Assembly (NCBI GenBank): GCA_905478555.1
Contig: CAJQIZ010000011.1
Coordinates: 70,279 to 134,278, forward strand
DNA from: an uncultured Flavobacteriales bacterium
GTDB lineage: Bacteria; Bacteroidota; Bacteroidia; Flavobacteriales; BACL11
Direction: 5' to 3'
DNA: 64,000 nt
Program-made: the position numbers and the translations under genes
Shown here: positions 51,526 to 60,967 of the stretch, piece by piece
How positions within the stretch are numbered: position 1 is the stretch's first letter
Layout: every line of letters begins with the position of its first letter
The notes under the pieces: generated by a model
Databases searched by the model: none
Seen by the model: only the letters and a program-made list of their open reading frames with translations
Told to the model about the DNA's origin: nothing

Positions 51526-51911
51526 TCAATTTTTGCAAAGATATACTAATTGTATTTCATAGAACGCATTTATAAAATCTTCTATTTCAGTTTTATTTTT
51601 GTTATGAATTATAGAAATTACATCAAATCTGATTTCATTTTAAGTTATTTTGTTCTAAATAAGACTCAGCAGATTCTTGGAATAATTCAATCTTTTTTGA
51701 TTTGATAGCTAGCATCTTTAGGTCTAATAAAGTAATCTGATTTTCTCTTCTTTAATTCTACAAATATTCAGATATCTTTTTTGTAAACAATAATATCTAT
51801 TCCTGCTTTTTTATATCTTCAATTACTATTTAGTACTTTAAATCCTATTCCAATTAATAAATTAACTGACAGTTTTTCTACTGTTTTGCCTAGAATCTGA
51901 TTGTTGTTCAA
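51526..51911 (-). pseudogene. yraN: Degraded YraN/UPF0102 family nuclease-like gene
   Basis: Hand translation of the reverse strand over three frames: (TTG)NNNQILGKTVEKLSVNLLIGIGFKVLNSN*RYKKAGIDIIVYKKDI*IFVELKKRKSDYFIRPKDASYQ / KKIELFQESAESYLEQNNLK / EIRFDVISIIHNKNKTEIEDFINAFYE. Matches the UPF0102 layout (GKKGE..A..YL..KGY.IL..NWR....EID.I......VFVEVK.R) but with two in-frame TGA codons and two frameshifts. Confidence 0.85.
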
Positions 51912-51912
51912 T

Positions 51913-53442
51913 TTATTCTTTTATAAATTTTGCATTGTAAATAATATCATCTTTAACTATTGATAGAAGATAGTTACCTGAACTTAAATTCTTTAATGAA
52001 ATATCTGTTGTATTTGATATATTGTTTTGTTGAACAATTTTCCCATTGATATCTATTATAGAATAAGTAATTTCTTCTGCGAAAGGAAGTTCCACTTTTA
52101 TATTATTTTTTGTTGGATTAGGAAATAAATTTAATGTTTTGAACTGCATTTTTTCTTTTTCTCCTACATTAAGCAAATCTTCTAAATTAAGATTTTCATC
52201 ATCTTGTTGATAGTCTGTATATTGTAAAAATACAACAAACATCTCATCTGTTGTTGATTCACCAAATGTGATTAATTGTGGAGGATCATTTGGATTGTGA
52301 GGATTAGAACTAGTATTATTATATTTTGCTTTTGCAAATAACTTACTGCCTAAAGGTACCTTTAGTAAGTTTTTAAAATTATAAGCTCCTTGCCATTCAA
52401 AATCCCAGTGTGTAATCCTTTCAAAGGGAATAGTATCATTTGTGGGGCCAACTGCATAAGATGTAATTTCTTGTCCAATTAGGTGCATGTGAGGAAAAAC
52501 TGAAATTATTGATAAGTCTTTTGTTAGAAAATTATTTCCGTTAGGAAATTCTGTTGTAAAGTTTGGACTTGTATTTGGTGGAATATATAGATTTGTGTTT
52601 ATCAGCAGTGGTTCATTAAAAACTTCTCTAATATTTGTAACCCCATTTTCATAGAAGAAGAAATTAATTTTTGTGGAATCAATAGTCCCTCCACTTCCTA
52701 TTGGATAGTGTATCTGTGATGTTATTTTTGCTCCTGCTGGAATTTTTATTCCCATTTTTAAATTTGCATTATTTGGGAAAATAGTTGGTTCAGATCCTGG
52801 GGCATAAGAAGCTATTAAATTACCATCTACACCCATACAGTCATTTGTAATTGTTGAGTTATTATTTGTGTTATCAATATATACAAGTACATGATGGACT
52901 GTTGTCAAATTTCCAGGTATTATTTCAATAGCATTTACCCATTTATCATTAGTAAAAGTAGTAGTTTCTGTAAAACAGATATATTCATCTTCATTATAAG
53001 CAGAACTAGCGTAGACAGGTAGTTTTAATGTATAATCTGGTGTAATAGGAATTTTTGCACCAACTACATAAGTTGGTATTGGAGGTGCTAAATTAGGATC
53101 TCCTTCAGGAGTTCCGTTATTATTCCAATTTATTATTTTATTAATTTCTGAATTAGAAAGTAATCTTTCATGAGCATATCTTTGATAATTAGTATCAACC
53201 GGCCATGGTGGCATTTCTCCAGAAATAACGGATAAAACTACTTGAGGAGCCATACTAGAAGCTTCTTGATAATTCATAAGAGAAAATGGAGCTATCCCCC
53301 CAGTATTATGACATTCGGTACAATTATTATATAAAATAGGAGCTATGTCTTCACTGTAGTTAGGAGATTGTGCAAAGGTAAAAACAGAGGTTGAAATAAA
53401 TAAATAGGAGAGGATTTTTTTCATAATCTTAATTTTATTCAA
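51913..53442 (-). CDS. Secreted cytochrome c-type domain + copper type II monooxygenase-like protein with T9SS type A sorting domain
   Basis: Signal peptide; heme site YNNCTECHN; PHM-type ligands TTVHHVLVYID, SQIHYPIGSG, FPHMHLIGQ, DEMFVVFLQ; C-terminal LNLFPNPTKNNIKVELPFAEEITYSIIDINGKIVQQNNISNTTDISLKNLSSGNYLLSIVKDD. Confidence 0.87.
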   Translation of the reverse strand: MNKIKIMKKILSYLFISTSVFTFAQSPNYSEDIAPILYNNCTECHNTGGIAPFSLMNYQEASSMAPQVVLSVISGEMPPWPVDTNYQRYAHERLLSNSEINKIINWNNNGTPEGDPNLAPPIPTYVVGAKIPITPDYTLKLPVYASSAYNEDEYICFTETTTFTNDKWVNAIEIIPGNLTTVHHVLVYIDNTNNNSTITNDCMGVDGNLIASYAPGSEPTIFPNNANLKMGIKIPAGAKITSQIHYPIGSGGTIDSTKINFFFYENGVTNIREVFNEPLLINTNLYIPPNTSPNFTTEFPNGNNFLTKDLSIISVFPHMHLIGQEITSYAVGPTNDTIPFERITHWDFEWQGAYNFKNLLKVPLGSKLFAKAKYNNTSSNPHNPNDPPQLITFGESTTDEMFVVFLQYTDYQQDDENLNLEDLLNVGEKEKMQFKTLNLFPNPTKNNIKVELPFAEEITYSIIDINGKIVQQNNISNTTDISLKNLSSGNYLLSIVKDDIIYNAKFIKE

Positions 53443-53490
53443 AGTTAATGAAAAAAAATAAGATAGGGTAAATGTAAAATTACTATTAGG

Positions 53491-54594
53491 TTATTGTAAT
53501 ATAATTTTCTTTTCAACATGTCCATTAGAGTAAATATAAAACAGTGTTTGATTTGTTTGTACATCTGTTTCTCTGCCTAAAACATCTACAATTTTTAGAA
53601 GTTTTTTACTAGTGTTTTCAGAAGTTATAGAAGTGGAGTTATTAAAAGGTAATAGAGGGTAAAGGAAATCTTTTACAAATTCTATGGCCTGTAAAAAATC
53701 AGAGTTTGAATTTCCTCCAGCTGCCCAAGTGTGACCAGTATTTGGTAAAATAAGCTTATCATTTATCAGTCCTAAATTATCTGCTATTGGATGTATTTCA
53801 TTTAATCCGCAAAGATTTACGACACCAGGGTTATTTAATCCAGGTCCACAGTTAAAATTGACAACATTATCTATGTCCCCCTGAATACTTACAATTGGTT
53901 CATCTGTATCGTCTATCCAATTTAAGTCATGTATTCCTCCTGCAAAACTAATGACACCACTTACATGAGATGAATAACCGTCATTTCCGGCATCTCCTTC
54001 GATGCCTCCAATATTTGTTAACAAATTTTGAGCATTTACTGGACTGGTTGGTAGGTCAGAAATACTATCTAAATACGCTAAGTGAATAGCAGTTACTCCA
54101 CCAGCAGAATAACCTCCAATAAAGATAGTATTTTCATCTATTCCGTAAGTATTTCCATTTGCAGCATCCTTTCTAAAAAATCTAACTGCTGCTTTCGCAT
54201 CCATCGTTGCTTTAAGTACTTCGTTATATTGTTCTGAGGCAGAAGTTAGAAAAGAAATTATTTGTGTTAATGGTACTAATCTATAATTAAGAGATACACA
54301 AACATATCCTCTTTTTGCAAAACTTTCGCAAAAATCTACACAATCTGTATCTGCTTTATCACCTGCATAAAAAGAACCTCCATGCATATAAATGATTAAA
54401 GGTCTATTTGTTTCTGTATCTCCATCAGCAATATAAATATCGGCTTTATGTTCATTGTCTGAAAACTGGTCAGAATAATTAACTGTAGTTTTTGTTACTG
54501 ATGAGAATATTTCGTTATCATATCTTCCATTACATTGAGAAAATAATGGAGTGGAAACTATTAAAAGAAGGTTGAAGAGGATGATTTTTTTCAT
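53491..54594 (-). CDS. Secreted alpha/beta hydrolase (carboxylesterase-like) with T9SS C-terminal sorting sequence
   Basis: PLIIYMHGGSFYAGDKADTDCVDFCESFAKRGYVCVSLNYRL; GGYSAGGVTAIHLAYL; C-terminus KLLKIVDVLGRETDVQTNQTLFYIYSNGHVEKKIILQ. Confidence 0.9.
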   Translation of the reverse strand: MKKIILFNLLLIVSTPLFSQCNGRYDNEIFSSVTKTTVNYSDQFSDNEHKADIYIADGDTETNRPLIIYMHGGSFYAGDKADTDCVDFCESFAKRGYVCVSLNYRLVPLTQIISFLTSASEQYNEVLKATMDAKAAVRFFRKDAANGNTYGIDENTIFIGGYSAGGVTAIHLAYLDSISDLPTSPVNAQNLLTNIGGIEGDAGNDGYSSHVSGVISFAGGIHDLNWIDDTDEPIVSIQGDIDNVVNFNCGPGLNNPGVVNLCGLNEIHPIADNLGLINDKLILPNTGHTWAAGGNSNSDFLQAIEFVKDFLYPLLPFNNSTSITSENTSKKLLKIVDVLGRETDVQTNQTLFYIYSNGHVEKKIILQ

Positions 54595-54622
54595 GGTAAA
54601 TTAATTTTCAGCTAAGCTAATA

Positions 54623-54648
54623 AAATTTACTATGCTCATAGTAAATTT
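54623..54648. repeat. Perfect 12-bp inverted repeat overlapping metG stop codon
   Basis: AAATTTACTATG-ct-CATAGTAAATTT. Confidence 0.85.
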
Positions 54649-56341
54649 AGGATTTAAGTTTTAACAACTGATTTTCAATCGTTTCGTCTTCAATTTTAGC
54701 AAATAATAAATTAGCTGCATTTATTTTGATTCCTCCTTTCAGCTTATGGTTTTTAGCATCTTCCCAATTTAAGTTGCTAATATTTAGCATCTTCTGTAAT
54801 GTATTAGAGGTAAAAGGTAAAAATGGTTCAGAAAGAATAGAGAGTGAAGATGCTATTTGCAAAGCAATATGCATAATAGTCTCTGTTCTCTTTTCATTTG
54901 TTTTCTTTAGTTTCCATGGCTCCGTATCCGCTAAGTATTTATTTCCTAATCTAGCTAAGTTCATTAATTCTTGAAGAGCTTCTCTGAATCTGTATTTTTC
55001 TATACTAGCAGCAATTTTATCTGGAAAGTTTTGTAATTGTTCCAAAACTTCTTTGTCATACTCCTCTAATTCTCCTAAATGAGGTACGATTCCTTCCCAA
55101 TATTTATTGGTAAGTACTACAACACGATTAATAAAATTTCCAAAAATAGCAACTAGTTCATTGTTATTTCTTGCCTGAAAATCAGCCCAAGTAAAATCAG
55201 TATCTTTATTTTCTGGGGCTGTGGCACATAATGCATATCTTAATGCATCTTCTTGTCCTTTAAAATCTTCTAAATATTCGTGTAACCAGATGGCCCAATT
55301 TCTACTAGTAGATAATTTTTCCCCTTCTAGATTTAAAAATTCGTTCGCTGGTACATTGGTAGGTAAATTATACCCTTTGTTTGCACTTAAAATAATTGGA
55401 AATATAATACAATGGAATACAATGTTATCTTTTCCTATAAAATGAACTAATTCAGATTTGTTATTTTTCCAATAATCTTCCCAGTTTTTATCATTATCGG
55501 CAGCCCATTTTTTTGTTGCGGAAATATATCCGATTGGAGCGTCCATCCATACATAAAGAACTTTTCCATCTTCTCCTTTAATAGGTACCTTTACTCCCCA
55601 ATCCAAATCTCTAGTCATTGCTCTTTCTTGCAATCCTCCATCAATCCATGATTTACATTGTCCTAAAACTTGACTCCTCCATTGTTTAGGGTCATGATGA
55701 TTTTCCCCTTCTAATTTTCCATTTTCAATCCAATCTCTTAACCATTCTTCATGGTTTTGCATTGGTAAATACCAATGAGAAGTTTCTTTTTTTATTGGAA
55801 TATTACCACTAATAGTAGATTTAGGATTTATTAATTCATCCGGACTTAAAGCACTACCACATTTTTCACACTGATCACCATAAGCTCCTTCTGCATTACA
55901 TTTAGAGCATTCTCCAGTTATGTATCTATCTGCTAAAAACTGATTATTTTCATCATCATAAAACTGTTCTGATGTTTTTTGTGTAAAATGGTTATTATCA
56001 TTTAGTTCTGTAAAAAACTCTTTAGCTGTTTCATGATGTAGTGCTGATGATGTTCTATCATAGATGCTAAAATCAATTCCGAAATCTTTAAAGGATTGTT
56101 TATTTAAATTATGATAACGATCTATAATTTCTTGTGCACTAACACCATCTTTTTTTGCTCTTAAGGTAATAGCTGCTCCATGTTCGTCCGATCCGCAAAT
56201 AAAAGCTACATCCTTACCTTTTAATTTCAGATATCTAACAAAGATATCGGCAGGTAAATACGCTCCGGCAATATGACCAATATGTAAAGGGCCGTTTGCG
56301 TAAGGCAATGCGGAAGTAACGGTATATCTTTTTTTAGTCAT
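54647..56341 (-). CDS. metG: Methionine--tRNA ligase (short form without C-terminal EMAP/tRNA-binding domain)
   Basis: [36 protein letters not shown]; zinc [39 protein letters not shown]; ends at 564 aa. Confidence 0.95.
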   Translation of the reverse strand: MTKKRYTVTSALPYANGPLHIGHIAGAYLPADIFVRYLKLKGKDVAFICGSDEHGAAITLRAKKDGVSAQEIIDRYHNLNKQSFKDFGIDFSIYDRTSSALHHETAKEFFTELNDNNHFTQKTSEQFYDDENNQFLADRYITGECSKCNAEGAYGDQCEKCGSALSPDELINPKSTISGNIPIKKETSHWYLPMQNHEEWLRDWIENGKLEGENHHDPKQWRSQVLGQCKSWIDGGLQERAMTRDLDWGVKVPIKGEDGKVLYVWMDAPIGYISATKKWAADNDKNWEDYWKNNKSELVHFIGKDNIVFHCIIFPIILSANKGYNLPTNVPANEFLNLEGEKLSTSRNWAIWLHEYLEDFKGQEDALRYALCATAPENKDTDFTWADFQARNNNELVAIFGNFINRVVVLTNKYWEGIVPHLGELEEYDKEVLEQLQNFPDKIAASIEKYRFREALQELMNLARLGNKYLADTEPWKLKKTNEKRTETIMHIALQIASSLSILSEPFLPFTSNTLQKMLNISNLNWEDAKNHKLKGGIKINAANLLFAKIEDETIENQLLKLKS

Positions 56342-56632
56342 TTATTTTTTTAAAACTGTAGGAACTTTAAAATAATCAGAGTCTTTTTGAGGTGCGTTTT
56401 TTAAGGCATCTTTCTGAGAAGTTTCCTCAGTTATCTCATCTGCTCGTAATACATTTACTTCTTTACTCATATAGATTAGAGGTGCTACACCTTCTGTATC
56501 TATTTCATTTAATTTATCTACAAAAGCAAGAATTTTATTTAAATCTTCTTTCATTTTATTGGCTGCAGAATCTTCAAATTTTAACTTGCTCAATTTTGCA
56601 ATATCTTGTATAAGTTTATTATTTACTTCCAT
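56342..56632 (-). CDS. gatC: Asp-tRNA(Asn)/Glu-tRNA(Gln) amidotransferase subunit C
   Basis: LIQDIAKLSKLKFEDSAANKMKEDLNKILAFVDKLNEIDTEGVAPLIYM...LRADE. Confidence 0.92.
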   Translation of the reverse strand: MEVNNKLIQDIAKLSKLKFEDSAANKMKEDLNKILAFVDKLNEIDTEGVAPLIYMSKEVNVLRADEITEETSQKDALKNAPQKDSDYFKVPTVLKK

Positions 56633-57380
56633 AAATTTTTAATTGTTCAAAAATAGTATTGTAAGTTGATATATTCAAGTTTTCTATTGATTTTTCTTCA
56701 CTAGTGTCTACTTTAATTGCTTTATGAACTTTTACTCTAACAGTACCTGGATATCCTTTAAAATATTCTTGTGGGAAATGAGATTTGTTGTCAGCTAAAG
56801 TGATAGGAACGATATAAATATTCTTTTCTACCGCTAATTTAAATGGGCCATTTTTAAATTTTTTTAAAAATATTTTTGAAGGAGGTATCCCTCCTTCAGG
56901 GAAGATACAAACATTAAGTCCGTTATCTAATTTTTCACCTGCTTTTACAAAAGCAGCATAACTATCTCGTATTTTGCTTCTATCTACAATAATAGAATTC
57001 TGTTTGTAAAAATAACCGAAAAGTGGGATTTTAGTAAGTTCAATTTTACCCATAAAAAGTAAGGGTAAGGGAATAACTGAAGTTATTAAAGGAATATCAA
57101 GAGCGGAGCTGTGGTTTGGACAAAAGATATATCTTTTTTTAGGATCTAGTTTTTCTTCAAATTCAACTTTCCAAAATATACCAGAAAGAACAAGAAAGAT
57201 AATAGACCAATATCTAGTAATATGATTTACAATTTTATTGTTTTTAACTATAGCAGTAAAAAAATAGAGAGGTGGAATAAAGACTACAAAGACCAAAAAG
57301 AATACGATTAAAAACCATATTCTCCAAATTACACTAAAAAGATATCCTATCCATTTCACTACCGCAAAGATAAAAATCAT
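56619..57380 (-). CDS. plsC: 1-acyl-sn-glycerol-3-phosphate acyltransferase
   Basis: YIFCPNHSSALDIPLITSVIP (NHxxxxD); NVCIFPEGGIPPSK (FPEG). Confidence 0.92.
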   Translation of the reverse strand: MIFIFAVVKWIGYLFSVIWRIWFLIVFFLVFVVFIPPLYFFTAIVKNNKIVNHITRYWSIIFLVLSGIFWKVEFEEKLDPKKRYIFCPNHSSALDIPLITSVIPLPLLFMGKIELTKIPLFGYFYKQNSIIVDRSKIRDSYAAFVKAGEKLDNGLNVCIFPEGGIPPSKIFLKKFKNGPFKLAVEKNIYIVPITLADNKSHFPQEYFKGYPGTVRVKVHKAIKVDTSEEKSIENLNISTYNTIFEQLKIYGSK

Positions 57381-57409
57381 ATTTTTACAGCATCAATTTT
57401 TATATTTAA

Positions 57410-58378
57410 ATGGCAAGAATACTTACAGGAATACAAAGTACAGGAACTCCACATCTAGGAAACTTGCTAGGAGCTATCATTCCTGCGATAAAACTATCGG
57501 AAGAAAAAGAGAACGAAAGTTTATTTTTTATTGCAGATTTACATTCGTTTACAGCAATTAGAGATGCAGAAACTTTAAGAAATAACACTTATGCTACTGC
57601 TGCTGCATGGCTTGCTTTTGGTTTTGATACTGATAAAAATTTGTTTTACAGACAATCAGATGTTACTCAGGTAACAGAACTTACATGGTACTTAAATTGT
57701 TTTGCTCCTTTTCAGAGATTGCAATTAGCACATTCATTTAAAGATAGACAAGATAGATTATCTGAGGTAAACTCTGGAATTTTCACCTATCCTGTTTTAA
57801 TGGCAGCAGATATTTTATTGTATGATGCCGAGATAGTTCCGGTAGGAAAGGACCAGATGCAACACTTAGAGATTACTAGAGATATTGCATCCAGATTTAA
57901 TCATAAATACCCCAACTCATTTGTATTACCTGAAACAAAAGTAGATGAGAGGGTAATGATTGTGCCAGGAACAGACGGGCAGAAAATGAGTAAATCGTAT
58001 GATAATTTTATTGATATATTTTTGTCAGACAAAAAATTGAGAAAGCAAATAATGGGAATAAAAACAGATTCTACTGCTATGGAAGATCCTAAAGTTGCAG
58101 AAGATTGTAATGTTTTTAAGTTATTTACATTATTAGCCTCTGAAGAGGAATCTGCCATTATAAAAGTAAAGTATGAGGAGGGTAATTTTGGTTATGGACA
58201 TGCAAAACAAGAACTTTTTGAATTGATTTGTGAGAAGTATAAAACAGAGAGAGAGAAGTTTAATGACTTAATGGAAAACAAAAATATTATTGATGCCGAA
58301 CTTGCTAAAGGAGCACAAAAAGCAAGAGTACTTGCAAATGAGGTGTTAAATAGAGTAAGAAAAAATATAGGATATTAA
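57410..58378 (+). CDS. trpS: Tryptophan--tRNA ligase
   Basis: RILTGIQSTGTPHLGNLLGAIIPAI; FIADLHSFTA; MVPGTDGQKMSKSYDNFIDIF. Confidence 0.96.
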   Translation: MARILTGIQSTGTPHLGNLLGAIIPAIKLSEEKENESLFFIADLHSFTAIRDAETLRNNTYATAAAWLAFGFDTDKNLFYRQSDVTQVTELTWYLNCFAPFQRLQLAHSFKDRQDRLSEVNSGIFTYPVLMAADILLYDAEIVPVGKDQMQHLEITRDIASRFNHKYPNSFVLPETKVDERVMIVPGTDGQKMSKSYDNFIDIFLSDKKLRKQIMGIKTDSTAMEDPKVAEDCNVFKLFTLLASEEESAIIKVKYEEGNFGYGHAKQELFELICEKYKTEREKFNDLMENKNIIDAELAKGAQKARVLANEVLNRVRKNIGY

Positions 58379-58804
58379 GTGGATAAATCTATTATTGAAT
58401 TTATTTCTGAGCACCACCTTTTAACTTTAGCTACTAGCAACAATAATATACCTTATTGTTGTAATGTGTATTATGTTTTTAATCAACAAACTAATTCTTT
58501 AATTTTCGCTTCTGATGGCAAGACAATACATGTACAGCATTTTACAGAAAACCCAAAAGTTGCTGGAACAGTTGCTTTGGAAACTTTAGATATTGAAAAA
58601 ATACAAGGAGTACAATTGTTGGGTGAAGTTTCAGAATTAATAGGGGAGGAGTTCCAAAATGCTAAAAAACACTACCTAAAATTATTTCCTTATGCAGAAA
58701 AAATGGATCCAAAATTATGGGAAATGAAACTCACTTTTATAAAAATGACACATAACAAATTAAGTTTTGGAAAGAAACTAGTTTGGGAGGAAAATCATCA
58801 ATAA
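58379..58804 (+). CDS. Pyridoxamine 5'-phosphate oxidase-like / UPF0306-like flavin-binding fold protein
   Basis: FISEHHLLTLATSNNNIPYCCNVYYVFNQQTNSLIFASDGKTIHVQHFTENPKVAGTV; GTG start overlapping the trpS stop region. Confidence 0.78.
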   Translation: MDKSIIEFISEHHLLTLATSNNNIPYCCNVYYVFNQQTNSLIFASDGKTIHVQHFTENPKVAGTVALETLDIEKIQGVQLLGEVSELIGEEFQNAKKHYLKLFPYAEKMDPKLWEMKLTFIKMTHNKLSFGKKLVWEENHQ

Positions 58805-58824
58805 GGCATATTTTATTTTCCTTA

Positions 58825-59658
58825 TTAAACCTGAAATTTTCTATTTTTAAATCTGTCCCAAATTGTTGGCATTAAAGTATGTAATATACTATCTATTGTT
58901 AATACAAATATAATATTATATAGTCCTTTCAGGAAATATTTTATGTTGTTGGGGAAGGTTTTAATACTGATTCCATAACCAGAAGAAGTGTATTCTATAT
59001 AGTGCCACCAACCTGGTGGAATAAACAATGTATCACCTTTTTCTATTACAAATTTCTGAGGAATGGACTTTTTAAATAAAGGGTATTTTTCATGATCAGG
59101 ATTTTTAAAATCTATAGGAGAATGTACAGAAAACGGATATTTATATAAGTATTTTGTTTGCTCTGGAGGAAAGAGCCAAATAGTTTTTGTCCCTTCTAAT
59201 TGGGTTAAGAAGTTGGGGCAAAAGTCTATATCATAATGTAACCTTACTTTACTTCCTTTTGCTCCGAAAAATAACATTTTCCAACCTATATAAAACCCCA
59301 TAATCCACTTTCTTTCTAGTACAAAATCTTTTTTCAGATCTTTACATTTTTGTAAAAGGTTAAAATTAAATAATCTTTTTTCAGATTCTTCATTTCTTTT
59401 CAATATATCTATAAAATCTACTAATAACATCTCACCAGCAAAAGGAGGAGACATCTTACTTTTCTTTTTCCCTTGAGTTATATTATTGTATTTAACTTTT
59501 ATTTTAGGATAATTTTTCTGAAAAAAGGAATAGTTCCATTTATTAACACATTCCCAGTGCTCACTAAAATTATTTAAGACACATGGTTTTTCTTTCGAAA
59601 AGTAATTTTCTATAAAATTGTCTGAATTAATTGTTTCCATAATTATTATTTTAGACAA
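58825..59658 (-). CDS. Cupin-like (JmjC-type) domain protein, putative 2OG/Fe(II) hydroxylase
   Basis: CVLNNFSEHWECVNKWNYSFFQKNYP; VRLHYDIDFCPNFLTQLEGTKTIWLFPPEQTKYLY; DTLFIPPGWWHYIEY (HxD...H). Confidence 0.85.
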   Translation of the reverse strand: MSKIIIMETINSDNFIENYFSKEKPCVLNNFSEHWECVNKWNYSFFQKNYPKIKVKYNNITQGKKKSKMSPPFAGEMLLVDFIDILKRNEESEKRLFNFNLLQKCKDLKKDFVLERKWIMGFYIGWKMLFFGAKGSKVRLHYDIDFCPNFLTQLEGTKTIWLFPPEQTKYLYKYPFSVHSPIDFKNPDHEKYPLFKKSIPQKFVIEKGDTLFIPPGWWHYIEYTSSGYGISIKTFPNNIKYFLKGLYNIIFVLTIDSILHTLMPTIWDRFKNRKFQV

Positions 59659-59944
59659 AGTAAAAGATTAAAAAAAAAAATGTTATGCTATGCATAGTAA
59701 TTTACCTTTTATTCAAAGTGTTCCTTTACTAGATTTTCTATAGATGAAGATATGAGATCCTGATTGAATACTGCAGTATGGTATCTGTAAATAATTACAC
59801 CTTTTCGTTACAAAGAGCCCAATTACATTTGTTAGATTGACAAACGGCTAATAAAATCTTTTTTTTAAAAATAAACTAAATTATCACTTTTGTAGTTATT
59901 AGATAGAGTCAAATAATATTTACTATTTTAGCACAAATTATCTT

Positions 59945-60661
59945 ATGAAATATTTCCTAACCTTTTATTTTTTCTTATATTCTGTTTTTTCTTTTTCTCA
60001 AATAAATATTTTAAAAAAAACTTCAGAAGAAGTACAGAAGTTTATTTATGTAGAAATACCTCTTTCTTCTGAACAAGTAACGGATGCTTTAATAGAAGCA
60101 TTAATTATAGGAAGCAAATTTTCAGTAAATTCCGCATCTGCAGTTGGGGGATTTACGAATAATAGTATTATCCGAATTCCATTTCCTGAAGATGCAATAA
60201 AAATAAAGACCTCTTTAAATAAGATAGGTTTTTCATCCTCCATTTCAGAATTTGAAAATTCTATGAATAAATCTGCAGAACTAGCTGCTGAAATAGCTCA
60301 CCTTACTTTAATAGATGCTATAAAGCAATTGTCTATTAAAGACGCTTTTAAAATTTTAAATGGAGCGGATAATGCAGCTACTATATATTTAAAAGAACAA
60401 ACTTCACTATTTTTGTATGCAGAGTTTCATCAAATAATTTCAGAAACTATGAAAGAAGTTCAGATTGCAAAAAAGTGGAATCCGTTAGTGACAAAATATA
60501 ATTCTTTACCTTTTACCGAAAAAATAAATCCGGATCTAGAAGATTATATTACTAGAAAAACAATTGATGGCTTATTTGTTTTAATAGCAATAGAAGAAAA
60601 AAATATTAGGGTAAACCCTACAGCAAGAGTCTCATTATTATTAAAAAAAGTATTTAAATAA
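59945..60661 (+). CDS. DUF4197 domain-containing protein (signal peptide)
   Basis: SSEQVTDALIEALIIGSKFSVNSASAVGGFTNNSIIRIPFPEDA..; AEIAHLTLIDAIKQLSIKDAFKILNGADNAATIYLKEQTSLFLYAEFHQII. Confidence 0.88.
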   Translation: MKYFLTFYFFLYSVFSFSQINILKKTSEEVQKFIYVEIPLSSEQVTDALIEALIIGSKFSVNSASAVGGFTNNSIIRIPFPEDAIKIKTSLNKIGFSSSISEFENSMNKSAELAAEIAHLTLIDAIKQLSIKDAFKILNGADNAATIYLKEQTSLFLYAEFHQIISETMKEVQIAKKWNPLVTKYNSLPFTEKINPDLEDYITRKTIDGLFVLIAIEEKNIRVNPTARVSLLLKKVFK

Positions 60662-60667
60662 AACAAT

Positions 60668-60967
60668 ATGGAAAAGAACGATCAGATATTATTACAACTA
60701 ATTTATATGTTTCATACCTCCGCTTTGCAAGGGTTAGGTAAAATTGCAGACCCAACAGGAAGTATAAATAAAAATTTAGACTATGTAAGTCAGACAATTG
60801 ATTTAATGGAAATGCTAAAGGAAAAAACAAAAGGCAATACTAATGAAGAAGTAGAAAAAACCTTAGATCAAATGATTTCTGAACTACAATTAAATTATGT
60901 GGATGAGAAATCGAAAGAGGGTTTAAATAAAGAAAAAAAGAAAGAAGATGGAGAAGATAAAAAATAA
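60668..60967 (+). CDS. DUF1844 domain-containing protein
   Basis: LLQLIYMFHTSALQGLGKIADPTGSINKNLDYVSQTIDLMEMLKEKTKGNTNEEVEKTLDQMISELQLNYVDE. Confidence 0.82.
   Translation: MEKNDQILLQLIYMFHTSALQGLGKIADPTGSINKNLDYVSQTIDLMEMLKEKTKGNTNEEVEKTLDQMISELQLNYVDEKSKEGLNKEKKKEDGEDKK

Noticed and set aside
51521-51911. Possible TGA=Trp recoding of yraN
   Set aside because: TGA clearly serves as a stop elsewhere (rsmI), and the locus also carries frameshifts, so decay is the simpler explanation.
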